From Polymorphobacter sp. (GTDB taxonomy: Bacteria; Pseudomonadota; Alphaproteobacteria; Sphingomonadales; Sphingomonadaceae): a DNA stretch of 53,513 bases. The notes below the pieces were generated by a model. The model ran no database searches. It was not told the DNA's origin and was given only the letters and a program-made list of their open reading frames with translations. The position numbers were made by a program, and so were the translations under genes. The stretch lies in contig NZ_JANYGL010000091.1 of assembly GCF_025362435.1 (NCBI RefSeq), positions 1-53,513 on the forward strand. The letters run 5' to 3'. Positions 29,498 to 37,824 of this stretch are shown piece after piece (the stretch's first letter is position 1; every line of letters begins with the position of its first letter).

Positions 29498-30222
29498 TCG
29501 ACCTCCGCGATTGCCGCCGCCAGGTGTGCGGCCCCGGCGACAACCCGCCCGGCGGCTTTTCGCTCCGAATAGCGATCGGTCAGATACGCGTCGCGGTCGC
29601 GCACCAGCAGCGTGAACTTGACCAGCTCCTCGCAGACATCGACGACCCGATCGTACAGCGGTCCCGGCTTCATCCGGCCGGCGTCGTCGAACTCGGTGTA
29701 CGCCTTGGGCACGCTCGACTGGTTGGGGATAGTCACCATGCGCATCCAACGCCCGAGGATGCGCATCGCGTTGACCGCGTTGAACGACTGCGAACCCGCC
29801 GAAACCTGCATAACGGCAAGCGTTCGCCCCTGCGTTGGGCGAACCCCGCCTTCCTCGAGCGGCAGCCAGTCGATCTGGGACTTGAGTATTCCGGTCAGGG
29901 TTCCGTGCCGTTCGGGCGAGACCCACAGCTGTCCTTCCGACCACAATGATAGCGCCCGCAACTCCGCGACCTTCGGATGTTCAGCGGAGCAGGACTCGAC
30001 CTGCGGCAGGCCGAGTGGATCATAGATGTGCGTCTCGCAGCCCATCCACGCCAGCAGCCGCTGGGCTTCGAAAGCGAGCAGCTTGGAGTAGGAGCGCGGT
30101 GTCCGCAGCGAACCGTAAAGCAGCAGAATGCGCGGCGGGTGTGGCGCGCCGGCGAGCCCGAGCTTTGTGAGGTCGGGCCGATCGAAATGGGCGGGCGCGA
30201 CATTGGGGAGGTCAGCAATCAC
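29494..30222 (-). CDS. arsH: Arsenical resistance flavoprotein ArsH
   Basis: An NADPH:FMN oxidoreductase of 242 residues. ArsH proteins oxidise trivalent organoarsenicals to less toxic pentavalent forms. Seen: the FMN-phosphate loop [13 protein letters not shown] (about residues 36-48), the ArsH hallmark [21 protein letters not shown] near residue 100, and [21 protein letters not shown]. The N-terminal extension ([18 protein letters not shown]) is also typical. GTG start at 30222 overlaps the acetyltransferase stop as GTGA. Fourth gene of the ars operon. Confidence 0.95.
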   Translation of the reverse strand: MIADLPNVAPAHFDRPDLTKLGLAGAPHPPRILLLYGSLRTPRSYSKLLAFEAQRLLAWMGCETHIYDPLGLPQVESCSAEHPKVAELRALSLWSEGQLWVSPERHGTLTGILKSQIDWLPLEEGGVRPTQGRTLAVMQVSAGSQSFNAVNAMRILGRWMRMVTIPNQSSVPKAYTEFDDAGRMKPGPLYDRVVDVCEELVKFTLLVRDRDAYLTDRYSERKAAGRVVAGAAHLAAAIAEVE

Positions 30223-30725
30223 AGCGCTGCGTCTCCCTCGCCCAGCGCGCGCTGCATGTAGACGTTGTCGAGCCACCGCCCGAACTTGAAGCCGACGGCA
30301 TGCAGACGCCCGACCTCGCTGAAGCCTGCCGCCGCATGCAGTGCGATCGAGCCGGGTTCCGCGCCGCCGATCACGGCTATAAGCTGACGGAAGCCAGCCG
30401 CCTCGCACCGTGCCACCAGGGTCGTCAGCAGGCGCCCTCCGAGGCCCTGGCGCGTGTGACTGGCCGCAACGTAGATGCTGTCTTCCGCCGTGTAGCGATA
30501 ACCGGCGCGGTCGCGGATCTGCGTCGCATAGGCATAACCGGCAACGCCGCCGTCGTGCTCGACTACGAGCCACGGCCATCCCGCCGCCCGGACCGCTTCG
30601 AGCTTCGCCTGCATCGCATAGATGCTTGGCGCCTCGGTATCGTAAGTGGCGACGCCGTTACGGACGTGGTGGTCGTAGATCGCGACGATCGCCGCGACGT
30701 CGGCCGGGAGGGCATCGCGGATCAA
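30219..30725 (-). CDS. arsN: GNAT acetyltransferase, ArsN-like
   Basis: A 168-residue GNAT acetyltransferase related to phosphinothricin acetyltransferase. Seen: [26 protein letters not shown] at the start, [20 protein letters not shown] (acetyl-CoA site, about residues 84-103), and [31 protein letters not shown] at the end. ArsN proteins acetylate arsinothricin or related glutamate-mimic arsenicals. The best start is TTG at 30725, which overlaps the arsC stop as TTGA; homology begins exactly there, although the frame is open upstream. Third gene of the ars operon. Confidence 0.87.
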   Translation of the reverse strand: MIRDALPADVAAIVAIYDHHVRNGVATYDTEAPSIYAMQAKLEAVRAAGWPWLVVEHDGGVAGYAYATQIRDRAGYRYTAEDSIYVAASHTRQGLGGRLLTTLVARCEAAGFRQLIAVIGGAEPGSIALHAAAGFSEVGRLHAVGFKFGRWLDNVYMQRALGEGDAAL

Positions 30726-31183
30726 GTAGCGATCGCGGCGCGGATCACCTCGCCGTCCTCCTTGATAAAATCGTGCGTCAGCCTTGCAGGCAGGATGCCC
30801 CGCACGGATTCGGACGGCCGGCACAGGCGAACCCCGAGCGGCGACACGACCAACGGGCGATTGATCAGGATCGGGTGCGCCATCATCGCGTCGATAAGCG
30901 CATCGTCGGTCAGTTCCGAATCGCCGAGCCCGAGCTCGACATAGGGCGTCCCCTTTTCACGAAGCAGCGCGCGCGGCGTCAACCCGGCACGGCTGATCAG
31001 CTGGACAAGCAATGCGCGTGCCGGCGGAGTCTTGAGATATTCGACGACGTGCGGCTCGATCCCCGCGCCGCGGATCATCGCGAGGACATTGCGCGACGTG
31101 CCGCATTCCGGATTGTGATAGATGACGATATCCACCGGCTCAGCCTGCGTCGTGCGATCTGCCTCGTTCGTCCCGGCCATCAT
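30722..31183 (-). CDS. arsC: Arsenate reductase, glutaredoxin-linked type
   Basis: Reduces arsenate to arsenite using glutathione and glutaredoxin. A 153-residue thioredoxin-fold protein with the active-site motif YHNPECGTSRNVL, in which C27 is catalytic. MAHPILINRPLVVSPLGVRLCRPSE, the usual second signature with its conserved Arg, follows. The start is the first of two tandem ATGs (31183); GAGGAG lies six bases upstream, and the ATGATG contains the arsR stop. The final 25 residues are a little longer than in minimal relatives. Second gene of the ars operon. Confidence 0.95.
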   Translation of the reverse strand: MMAGTNEADRTTQAEPVDIVIYHNPECGTSRNVLAMIRGAGIEPHVVEYLKTPPARALLVQLISRAGLTPRALLREKGTPYVELGLGDSELTDDALIDAMMAHPILINRPLVVSPLGVRLCRPSESVRGILPARLTHDFIKEDGEVIRAAIAT

Positions 31184-31524
31184 TGACACTCCTCGCAACT
31201 AACCGTCGTCAGCGCGGCGATGCCGCCGCACAGGTCTGCTTCGCCCTGACAGCAATCCTCGATCAGGTAGCCGAGCAAGCGCCGGACCGCCTCGATCTGG
31301 ATCGCGTAAAAGATCTGCCGACTCCGTCGCTGGCTTTGGACCAGCCCGGCATGTTCAAGGCGTGAAAGATGTGAGGAAAGCGTCGAGGAAGGGACTCCGA
31401 TCGCAGTTGCGAGCGACCCTGCGGGCAACCCGTTCGGACCGGCGACGACGAGCAAGCGAAACGCCTGAAGCCGTGTCGCGTGACCAAGAGCCTGAAGCGC
31501 ATCGACGATCTTCGATTCTTCCAT
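31180..31524 (-). CDS. arsR: ArsR-family arsenite-responsive repressor
   Basis: A 114-residue winged-helix repressor. The DNA-reading helix region is PAGSLATAIGVPSSTLSSHLSRLEHAGLV (about residues 34-62). It lacks the ELCVCDL arsenite site of the classic plasmid ArsR. Instead it has a C-terminal thiol cluster, C91-C92 and C99, plus C110 and C113. This resembles the Acidithiobacillus-type ArsR, where two adjacent cysteines and a third some seven residues on bind As(III). Start ATG at 31524. It leads the operon arsR-arsC-arsN-arsH-aqpS, each gene overlapping the next by a few bases. Confidence 0.93.
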   Translation of the reverse strand: MEESKIVDALQALGHATRLQAFRLLVVAGPNGLPAGSLATAIGVPSSTLSSHLSRLEHAGLVQSQRRSRQIFYAIQIEAVRRLLGYLIEDCCQGEADLCGGIAALTTVSCEECQ

Positions 31525-31893
31525 AGATGCCGAATATAGGAAATGTTGGCGGATGAATAGAGGCTGCCGAGCACCCGGGTACATCCGGCCGATGGCCGCA
31601 TCAGATGCTCAATAACGCTCGTGATTGGGTCACTTCGACGACCAGCTCAGCGACCTCCTTTATGGCGGCTCGGTCCCAGCCACCTCGGCGCGATCGTGTC
31701 GGTGGTCACACGAGTGCCCCGCGACGCGTCATTCTATCGGGAGCACCTCGCTCGCTTCCCGGCCCTGTCGCACGTCACCGTCGAGGTCGCTCGCACCGGG
31801 GCCTGAACGTAGATTCTTGGGTGCCCGTCGGCGAGGGATCGTCGAGCCGCTCGTCACCGCACCGCGCTCCCGATTGCGTCCTCAACCCCGGGC
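31525..31893. other. Gap upstream of arsR
   Basis: About 370 bases. The end next to arsR should carry the ars promoter, but no clear ArsR operator palindrome was found. A 61-codon open stretch on the plus strand (31621-31806) contains SVVTRVPRDASFYREHLARF; I do not recognise it, and it may be a remnant. Nothing else is supported. Confidence 0.4.
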
Positions 31894-33360
31894 TTAGTCG
31901 ATCTTCAATCGGACGAAGCCCATGCCGCCCCACCGGTCGCCGCCATAAGCCGCGGTGAGGTCGCGCCCGACGAAGTTACGCGCGGCTTGCGCGCCGACGC
32001 CGAACTTGAGGTGACTGACGACCTGGAAATCCCGGATCACGCCAAGCTCGGCCTTGCTGACCGTCGGGGCCGGCGCGGCGATCCCGGCGGGCACGGCCAA
32101 CAGTTCGTCGTTGTCGATGCGCTCAAAGCGGCCGAACACCGTCCAGCGCGGATCGGGATGCACCGCGCTTTCCAACACCCACGCGTCGAGCGCCGGGCCA
32201 TGCTGTTCGATTCCGCCGAACGCGCGGCGCTGCGCCCAGATCGCCGTGGTCGACCAGAAGCCCTCAGCCCCGATCGGGACGGTATAGATGCCGCTGGCAG
32301 ACCAGCGGCGCTCGTTGATCTCGGGGTTGAGTTGTTCAGGCGACACCTGCCGCGCCCAGCTTAGCTGGAAGGCAAGGCGTGAGGTCGGATTGTAGCTGGT
32401 CCGGATCGCCATCGAATCAAGCTTGGGAGCTTCGATATCGTAACGGTGCTGGTCGGGCTCGCGGCCCTTGTAGCCCGACACCTCGAGCTTGAAGTCGCCG
32501 TACACCAGCCCGCCGGTGACGACGCCCTCGGTGATGTGCATCGAGTCGACCCAGTGATGGCTGATCGGAGCTTCGGGTGAGTCCATGATCGACAAGCGGT
32601 GCATGAATGCCGGAGGGCCGAAGGCCGGTTCGCCGGGCAGGCCAGCATAGATGAATGCGCTCGCTTCATCCGACAGCCTGTAGCTATAGCTGGCGCTTAG
32701 TTCGGAAAAGAGATCGTGCGGGTGCTGGCGGTCGACCAGCGGCGTCCGCCCGTTCGCGGTTTCGCCGGTGGCAAGCAGCAACGGATAGCCGCTCGGCCCC
32801 ATGAATGGATCGGGCGACAGCATTGCCCGGAACTGCACGCGGCCGCGCTCGCCGACATCGCGCGACGCCATGCCCATGACCATGCCGGCGACGAACGCCT
32901 TGTCGTCGCCGCGCGCGCCGCTTTGGCTATCGTAGACGCCGTTCACCATGCCGTGGAACATGATCGACCAGTCGCCCGCCATGAGGTGTATCGCCTGATG
33001 CGGCGACGCATCGGGCTGCCAGCTTGTGCCCGACGATTCGCGGTTCATCAGGTAAGGACCAAGCGCCGCCGGCATGTGCGCCATGTCCATGCCAGCCATC
33101 CCGGGCATGTCGCCGCTGCCCACCTTCATCCCGGGCATATCCGGCATCGCGCCGCCCTGCGCGCCGGGTGCCGCCGGCGGCGTGGGTATGTCCATGCCCG
33201 GCATCGCCGACGCCGGCCCCTTGGATGCGGCGGCAGGAGGCGACACGGACATCGTCATCCCGGGCATTGTGTCGCCGTTTGTGGTCGGGGCCATTTGTGC
33301 CTGCGTAGCGGCGGACACCAACGCGGCCGCGGTCGCGGTCAACATCATCGCTTTGCTCAT
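31894..33360 (-). CDS. Met/His-rich outer-membrane protein linked to copper resistance
   Basis: A 488-residue exported protein with a signal peptide (residues 1-21, ending TQA). The region from about 33 to 95 is low-complexity and methionine-rich, with repeated MPGM and MAGMDMAHM units typical of copper-binding segments. The rest alternates polar and aromatic residues, as in a beta-barrel (YSYRLSDEASAFIYAG, FGRFERIDNDEL), and ends VRLKID, consistent with outer-membrane insertion. It faces a CsoR repressor gene, and the gap between them holds a CsoR-type operator, so copper control is likely. No copper ATPase or multicopper oxidase is present nearby. Confidence 0.82.
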   Translation of the reverse strand: MSKAMMLTATAAALVSAATQAQMAPTTNGDTMPGMTMSVSPPAAASKGPASAMPGMDIPTPPAAPGAQGGAMPDMPGMKVGSGDMPGMAGMDMAHMPAALGPYLMNRESSGTSWQPDASPHQAIHLMAGDWSIMFHGMVNGVYDSQSGARGDDKAFVAGMVMGMASRDVGERGRVQFRAMLSPDPFMGPSGYPLLLATGETANGRTPLVDRQHPHDLFSELSASYSYRLSDEASAFIYAGLPGEPAFGPPAFMHRLSIMDSPEAPISHHWVDSMHITEGVVTGGLVYGDFKLEVSGYKGREPDQHRYDIEAPKLDSMAIRTSYNPTSRLAFQLSWARQVSPEQLNPEINERRWSASGIYTVPIGAEGFWSTTAIWAQRRAFGGIEQHGPALDAWVLESAVHPDPRWTVFGRFERIDNDELLAVPAGIAAPAPTVSKAELGVIRDFQVVSHLKFGVGAQAARNFVGRDLTAAYGGDRWGGMGFVRLKID

Positions 33361-33388
33361 CCGGCTCTCTCAGCTCTCTCACCGCTCC

Positions 33389-33416
33389 TTGTCAATATAC
33401 GACCGGGGGGTATATC
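33389..33416 (+). promoter_or_regulatory. Promoter with embedded CsoR-type operator
   Basis: A -35-like TTGTCA (33389-33394) and a -10-like TATATC (33411-33416) are separated by 16 bases. Between and over them lies the inverted repeat atatac / gtatat (33395-33400 and 33410-33415) flanking a run of G, the layout of known CsoR operators. Repressor bound here would block the promoter and could also affect the divergent Met-rich gene. Confidence 0.65.
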
Positions 33417-33443
33417 GTCGCTACCGATCGCAGGGAGACTAAA

Positions 33444-33758
33444 ATGGTTGAGGATCTTGGGAAGGATGGTGTGGACGCTCGTGGCAAACACGCCGATCAC
33501 AAGCGCCAGCTGCCACGCCTGCGCCGGATCGAGGGGCAGGTGCGCGGCATCGCCGGCATGGTCGACGATGGCCGCTACTGCATCGACATCCTGACGCAAC
33601 TTCAGGCGGCGCGTGCCGCGCTGGCGCGGGTCGAGCGCGAAATTCTCGACGATCACGTCAGAGCCTGTGTCACCGATGCAGCCGCCTCCGGCGATCTCGA
33701 GACGACCAAGGTCAAGCTGGCCGAGCTCACCGAACTGCTTCGGCGCGCCCTGCACTGA
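33444..33758 (+). CDS. csoR: CsoR-family copper-sensing repressor
   Basis: A 104-residue all-helical metal sensor of the CsoR/RcnR family (DUF156). The Cu(I) ligand triad is visible as C46, H71 and C75, with spacing 25 and 4 exactly as in Mycobacterium tuberculosis CsoR (C36, H61, C65). The first helix reads LPRLRRIEGQVRGIAGMV, a family signature. The nickel/cobalt-sensor N-terminal His of RcnR is not evident. ATG at 33444, 83 bases from the divergent Met-rich gene, with a matching operator in the gap. Confidence 0.93.
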   Translation: MVEDLGKDGVDARGKHADHKRQLPRLRRIEGQVRGIAGMVDDGRYCIDILTQLQAARAALARVEREILDDHVRACVTDAAASGDLETTKVKLAELTELLRRALH

Positions 33759-34137
33759 TACTCCGGATTATAACTAGCCCATTCAATCGGTCGCGGCGCG
33801 CCCGCGAAACGCGTCGGAAGCTGCAGGCGATCAAAGCCGCGCGCGGGGCTTCGCGGACGCCGGCTCCCGGGGGGCGCGACGCCAAGGTGAACTTCGGTCT
33901 GTCCTACACCGCGGCATTGCGCCTAGCGTCGCCGCTATCGAGTCGCCAACGGACGGCGCCGTCGTTCTTTCTCATCGTGAGGGCTGCCGCATTGCACCGT
34001 GCCAGCGTGCGATCGGAGAGCCGTAAAAGCGGTGGAGCAGCGAACGCGCAAAACACTGTCGTTTGTGTGAACTTAATTTGAACTTAGCAGCGAAATGTAC
34101 CAGATCGGACGCCGCAGGAGGGTCGGCCCGTCCTGCG
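33759..34137. other. Gap between csoR and the Lhr helicase
   Basis: About 380 bases with no supported gene. The right part (34060-34100) is AT-richer, with gtgaacttaatttgaactta, an imperfect direct repeat of gaactta. No function can be assigned. Confidence 0.4.
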
Positions 34138-36573
34138 TCAGTCGAGCCGCATCGCCGCCTCGGCGAGCGCATCCGCCTCGATCAGCAGTGCATCGTCGGC
34201 CGCGCCGAAGACGCGCTCCTTGCCGACCTCGAGCAGCACCGGGACCGCGAGCGGCGATACGCGGTCGAGAACGCGGTGGACGAGGTGGGTCTGCGAGCGT
34301 TCGAGGAGCGCCGCGAGCCGCCCAATGTCGGTTATCTTCGACCGCGCGTCGGTCCACGCCGCGGTCAGCAGCAAATGGTCGGGCTCGTGGCGCCGCAGGA
34401 CGTCGTAGATCAGGTCGCTAGAGAAGGTCACCTGCTTGCCGGTCTTGTGCTGCCCCGGATGGACCCGGTCGATCAGCCCGGCGATCACCGCGACCTCGCG
34501 AAACGCTCGCCTGAGGAACGGCGACCCGGCGATCCATTCGGCGAGCTCGTCTTCGAAGACGTCGGGCGAAAACAGCGGCTTGGGGTCGGCGACCGGGAGC
34601 AGGCTCCACGTCGCCACCATATAGTCGCTGCCGACGAAGCCGAGCGGGTGCAGCCCCGCCTTCTCCATCCGCTGGGTCAGCAGCATGCCGAGCGTCTGGT
34701 GGGCGTTACGCCCCTCGAAGCCGTACGCGACCATGTAGTTGCGCCCGTCCGCCGGGAAGGTCTCGACAAGCAGGTCGTCCATCCCCGGCAGCGCCGACCG
34801 CTGGCGCTGGTAGTCGAGCCATTCGGCAACGTCGGCGGGCATCTCGGCCCAGCGCGCCGGGTCGTTGAATAGCCCACGGACGCGGCGGGCAAGGTTGGTC
34901 GACAGCGGCATCCGCCCGCCGACATAGGTCGGCACGCGCGGGTCGCCCTTGCCGAGCTTGACGAACATGTCGGGGCCGTCGAAGCCGGTGACCTCGAGGA
35001 CCTGGCCCGCGAACATGAAGCTGTCGCCGATGCGGAGCTGGCTGGCGAACCACTCCTCGACCTTGCCGAAGCTCCGTCCGCGCCCCCGGCCCGACTTGCC
35101 GTAGACGACGTTCAATGCCGCCGCCTCGACGATCGTCCCGGCGTTGAGCCGGTGCTGCGCCGCCAGCCGCGGGTGGCTGACGCGGTACAGCCCGTCGGGG
35201 CCGCGCGTCAGCCGCTTGTACCGCTCGTAGGCCCTGAGCGCGTAGCCGCCCGATTCGATGAAGCCGAGGGTGCGGTCGAACTCGGCGCGCGGCAGCCCGG
35301 CATAAGGCGCGGAGGCGCGGACCTCGTCGTACATCGCGTCCGCCGCGAACGGGGCGGAGCAGGCGCACGCCATCAGATGCTGGGCGAGGACGTCGACCCC
35401 GCCGGGACGGAAGACGTCGATGTCGAGCTCGTGCGCCTCGACCGCGTCGCGTGCCGCAAGGCTTTCAAGATATTCGAAGCGGTTACCGGGGACGACGACC
35501 GCTTTGCTCGCCTCGTCCATCCGGTGATTGGCGCGGCCGATGCGCTGGAGCAGGCGGGACGACCCTTTCGGCGCACCCATCTGGACGACGAGGTCGACGT
35601 CGCCCCAGTCGATGCCGAGGTCGAGGCTCGCGGTGGCGACGATTGCGCGCAGTCGCCCGGTTGCCATCGCGTTCTCGACCTTGCGCCGCGCCTCGGCGCT
35701 GAGCGAGCCGTGATGGATGCCGATCGGAAAGGCGTCGTCGTTCTCCGCCCATAGGTCGCGGAAGATCAGCTCGGCGACCGCGCGGGTGTTGACGAAGACG
35801 ATGGTCAGCTTGTGGCGCGCGATCAGCTTGATCACCTCGCGCGCCGCATAGCGCCCGTTGTGCCCCGCCCACGGGATCCGCCCGTCGGGGACGAGGATGT
35901 CGACGTGCGGCTCGGCCCCGGGGGCGCCGTGAACGAGGCGGACGCTGTCGGCATCGGCGTCGGGGGCGAGCCAGCCCTGGTACGCCTCGGGGTCGGCGAT
36001 CGTCGCCGACAGCGCGAACCGGCGCAGCCCCGGGCTCAGCGCCTGCAGCCGCGACATCGCCAAGTTGAGGATGTCGCCGCGCTTGGTCGTCGCAAAGGCA
36101 TGGACCTCGTCGACGATGACCGTCTTCAACCCGCCAAGCATCCGGTCGGCGTCGGGGTAGCTGATCAGCAGCGACAGCGATTCGGGGGTCGTCAGGAGGA
36201 TCTGCGGCGGGCGCTCGCGCTGGCGGGCCTTGCGGTCCGACGGCGTGTCCCCGGTCCGCGTCTCGACCCTTATATCGAGCCCCATCTCGGCGATCGGGTT
36301 GAGCAGGTTGCGCTGGACGTCGACCGCGAGCGCCTTGAGCGGCGAGACGTAGAGCGTGTGCAGCCCGTCGAACGGCGTCCCCTCCGCCGCCGCATCGATC
36401 AGCTCGGCAAGGCTCGGCAGGAACCCCGCCATTGTCTTGCCCGACCCCGTCGGCGCGACAAGCAGCGCATGCTCCCCGGCGCGAGCGGCAGCGAGCATCT
36501 CGAGCTGATGCCGCCGCACGCCCCAGCCGCGGGTCGCGAACCAGTCGGTGATCGGAAGGGGAAGGCCGGACAT
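34138..36573 (-). CDS. Ligase-associated DEXH-box helicase (Lhr type)
   Basis: A superfamily 2 helicase of 811 residues, the length of the Lhr core without the long C-terminal extension. Seen: Walker A APTGSGKT (40-47), TTPESL (128-133), DEVH (155-158), SAT in ALSATIAD (about 193-200), GIHHGSLSAEARR, and QRIGRANHRMD near residue 375. The C-terminal half has the winged-helix and Lhr-specific domain. In this family it works with an MBL-fold exonuclease, an ATP-dependent DNA ligase and PdeM in DNA damage repair. Divergent from the exonuclease gene with only 34 bases between starts. Confidence 0.92.
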   Translation of the reverse strand: MSGLPLPITDWFATRGWGVRRHQLEMLAAARAGEHALLVAPTGSGKTMAGFLPSLAELIDAAAEGTPFDGLHTLYVSPLKALAVDVQRNLLNPIAEMGLDIRVETRTGDTPSDRKARQRERPPQILLTTPESLSLLISYPDADRMLGGLKTVIVDEVHAFATTKRGDILNLAMSRLQALSPGLRRFALSATIADPEAYQGWLAPDADADSVRLVHGAPGAEPHVDILVPDGRIPWAGHNGRYAAREVIKLIARHKLTIVFVNTRAVAELIFRDLWAENDDAFPIGIHHGSLSAEARRKVENAMATGRLRAIVATASLDLGIDWGDVDLVVQMGAPKGSSRLLQRIGRANHRMDEASKAVVVPGNRFEYLESLAARDAVEAHELDIDVFRPGGVDVLAQHLMACACSAPFAADAMYDEVRASAPYAGLPRAEFDRTLGFIESGGYALRAYERYKRLTRGPDGLYRVSHPRLAAQHRLNAGTIVEAAALNVVYGKSGRGRGRSFGKVEEWFASQLRIGDSFMFAGQVLEVTGFDGPDMFVKLGKGDPRVPTYVGGRMPLSTNLARRVRGLFNDPARWAEMPADVAEWLDYQRQRSALPGMDDLLVETFPADGRNYMVAYGFEGRNAHQTLGMLLTQRMEKAGLHPLGFVGSDYMVATWSLLPVADPKPLFSPDVFEDELAEWIAGSPFLRRAFREVAVIAGLIDRVHPGQHKTGKQVTFSSDLIYDVLRRHEPDHLLLTAAWTDARSKITDIGRLAALLERSQTHLVHRVLDRVSPLAVPVLLEVGKERVFGAADDALLIEADALAEAAMRLD

Positions 36574-36607
36574 TGTGACGATATAGGGATGCCCCCATAT
36601 CGACGCG

Positions 36608-37603
36608 ATGCCCACCGGTTCATGGCTCCAGCCCCACCCCGAGGGCATCTATGTTGCCCCCGGCGACTTCTGGATCGATCCGTCGAGCCCGAAGCCGTCG
36701 GCGCTCGTCACCCACGGCCATGCCGACCACGCCCGGGGTGGGCATGGCAAGGTGCTGGCGACGACCGAAACGCTCGCGATCATGGACGTCCGCTACGGCG
36801 AGCAGACGGGACAGGTCGCGGCGTACGGCGAGAGCATCCGCATCGGCGACGTCACCGCGACATTCGTTCCCGCCGGGCATGTCCTCGGCTCGGCGCAGAT
36901 CGTCCTCGATCACGGCGGCGAGCGGATCGTCGTCTCGGGCGACTACAAGCGCCGAGCCGACCCGACCTGCGCCGGCTTCGAGCCGGTGCCGTGCGACATC
37001 TTCGTCACCGAGGCGACATTCGGCCTGCCGGTGTTCCGCCACCCCGACACCGGGCAGGAAGTCGCCAAGGTTTTGACAGCGCTCAGCCACAACCCCGAGC
37101 GGTGCGTCGTCATCGGCGCGTACGCGCTCGGCAAGGCGCAGCGGGTGATTGCCGAGCTGCGCCAGCTGGGCCACGACGCGCCGATCTACCTCCACGGCGC
37201 GGTCCAGCGGCTGTGCGACCTTTACGTCGCGCTCGGGGTTGACCTCGGTGACCTGCGGCCGGCGACAGGGCTCAAGCCCGCCGACCTCAAGGGCCGCGTC
37301 GTCATCGCCCCGCCGTCGGCGCTCAACGATCGCTGGAGCCGCCGCCTGCCCGACCCGATCACCGCGATGGCATCGGGGTGGATGCGCGTCCGCCAGCGCG
37401 CGGTCCAGCGGCAGGTCGAGCTGCCGCTGATCATCTCCGACCACGCCGATTGGGACGAACTGACAGCAACGTGCACCGAACTCGCGCCGAACGAGGTGTG
37501 GGTGACGCACGGGCGCGAGGACGCGCTGGTCCACTGGTGCCACACGCGGCAGATGCGGGCGCGGGCGCTCGATCTGGTCGGGTTCGACGACGAGGACGAC
37601 TGA
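36608..37603 (+). CDS. Ligase-associated MBL-fold exonuclease
   Basis: A 331-residue metallo-beta-lactamase-fold nuclease. The metal motif THGHADHA gives H36, H38, D40 and H41. GHVLGSAQI (about 89-97), SGDYKR and LPLIISDHADWDELT complete the mRNA 3'-processing-nuclease-like pattern. It matches the DNA-ligase-associated exonuclease of bacterial Lhr gene sets. The ligase gene that normally follows it is missing: after the stop there is a palindromic repeat and then an unrelated transporter. ATG at 36608. Confidence 0.92.
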   Translation: MPTGSWLQPHPEGIYVAPGDFWIDPSSPKPSALVTHGHADHARGGHGKVLATTETLAIMDVRYGEQTGQVAAYGESIRIGDVTATFVPAGHVLGSAQIVLDHGGERIVVSGDYKRRADPTCAGFEPVPCDIFVTEATFGLPVFRHPDTGQEVAKVLTALSHNPERCVVIGAYALGKAQRVIAELRQLGHDAPIYLHGAVQRLCDLYVALGVDLGDLRPATGLKPADLKGRVVIAPPSALNDRWSRRLPDPITAMASGWMRVRQRAVQRQVELPLIISDHADWDELTATCTELAPNEVWVTHGREDALVHWCHTRQMRARALDLVGFDDEDD

Positions 37604-37630
37604 CTGGCGACTTCCTCCCTTTCTGCTCTG

Positions 37631-37757
37631 CTCCCCTCCCCTTCAGGGGAGGGGCCGGGGGTGGGGAGTGGCGAAGAACTCCACGGCCTGTGACGGCCCC
37701 ACCCCCGGGCCACGCCAAGCGGCGCGTCTCTCGCCCCTCCCCTGAAGGGGAGGGGAA
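37631..37757. repeat. Paired palindromic repeat
   Basis: cccctccccttcaggggagg at the left and cccctcccctgaaggggagg at the right are each self-complementary and also match each other. Inside, gccgggggtgggg pairs with ccccacccccgggc. A long cruciform or hairpin is possible. It lies between the exonuclease and the TSUP transporter, where the ligase gene would be expected. Confidence 0.75.
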
Positions 37758-37824
37758 GCAAGGGGCGCGAGGCGATAGAAGCGGGGTCGCGCTCGCTGCC
37801 CCCCGTCGCTATCGTCCGCCGCGT

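Noticed and set aside
31621-31806. Small gene upstream of arsR
   Set aside because: No recognisable family, no ribosome site and no continuation; listed only as a possible remnant.
37631-37757. Possible CRISPR-like repeat pair
   Set aside because: Only two arms that are inverted copies of each other, with no spacers of regular length and no cas genes.
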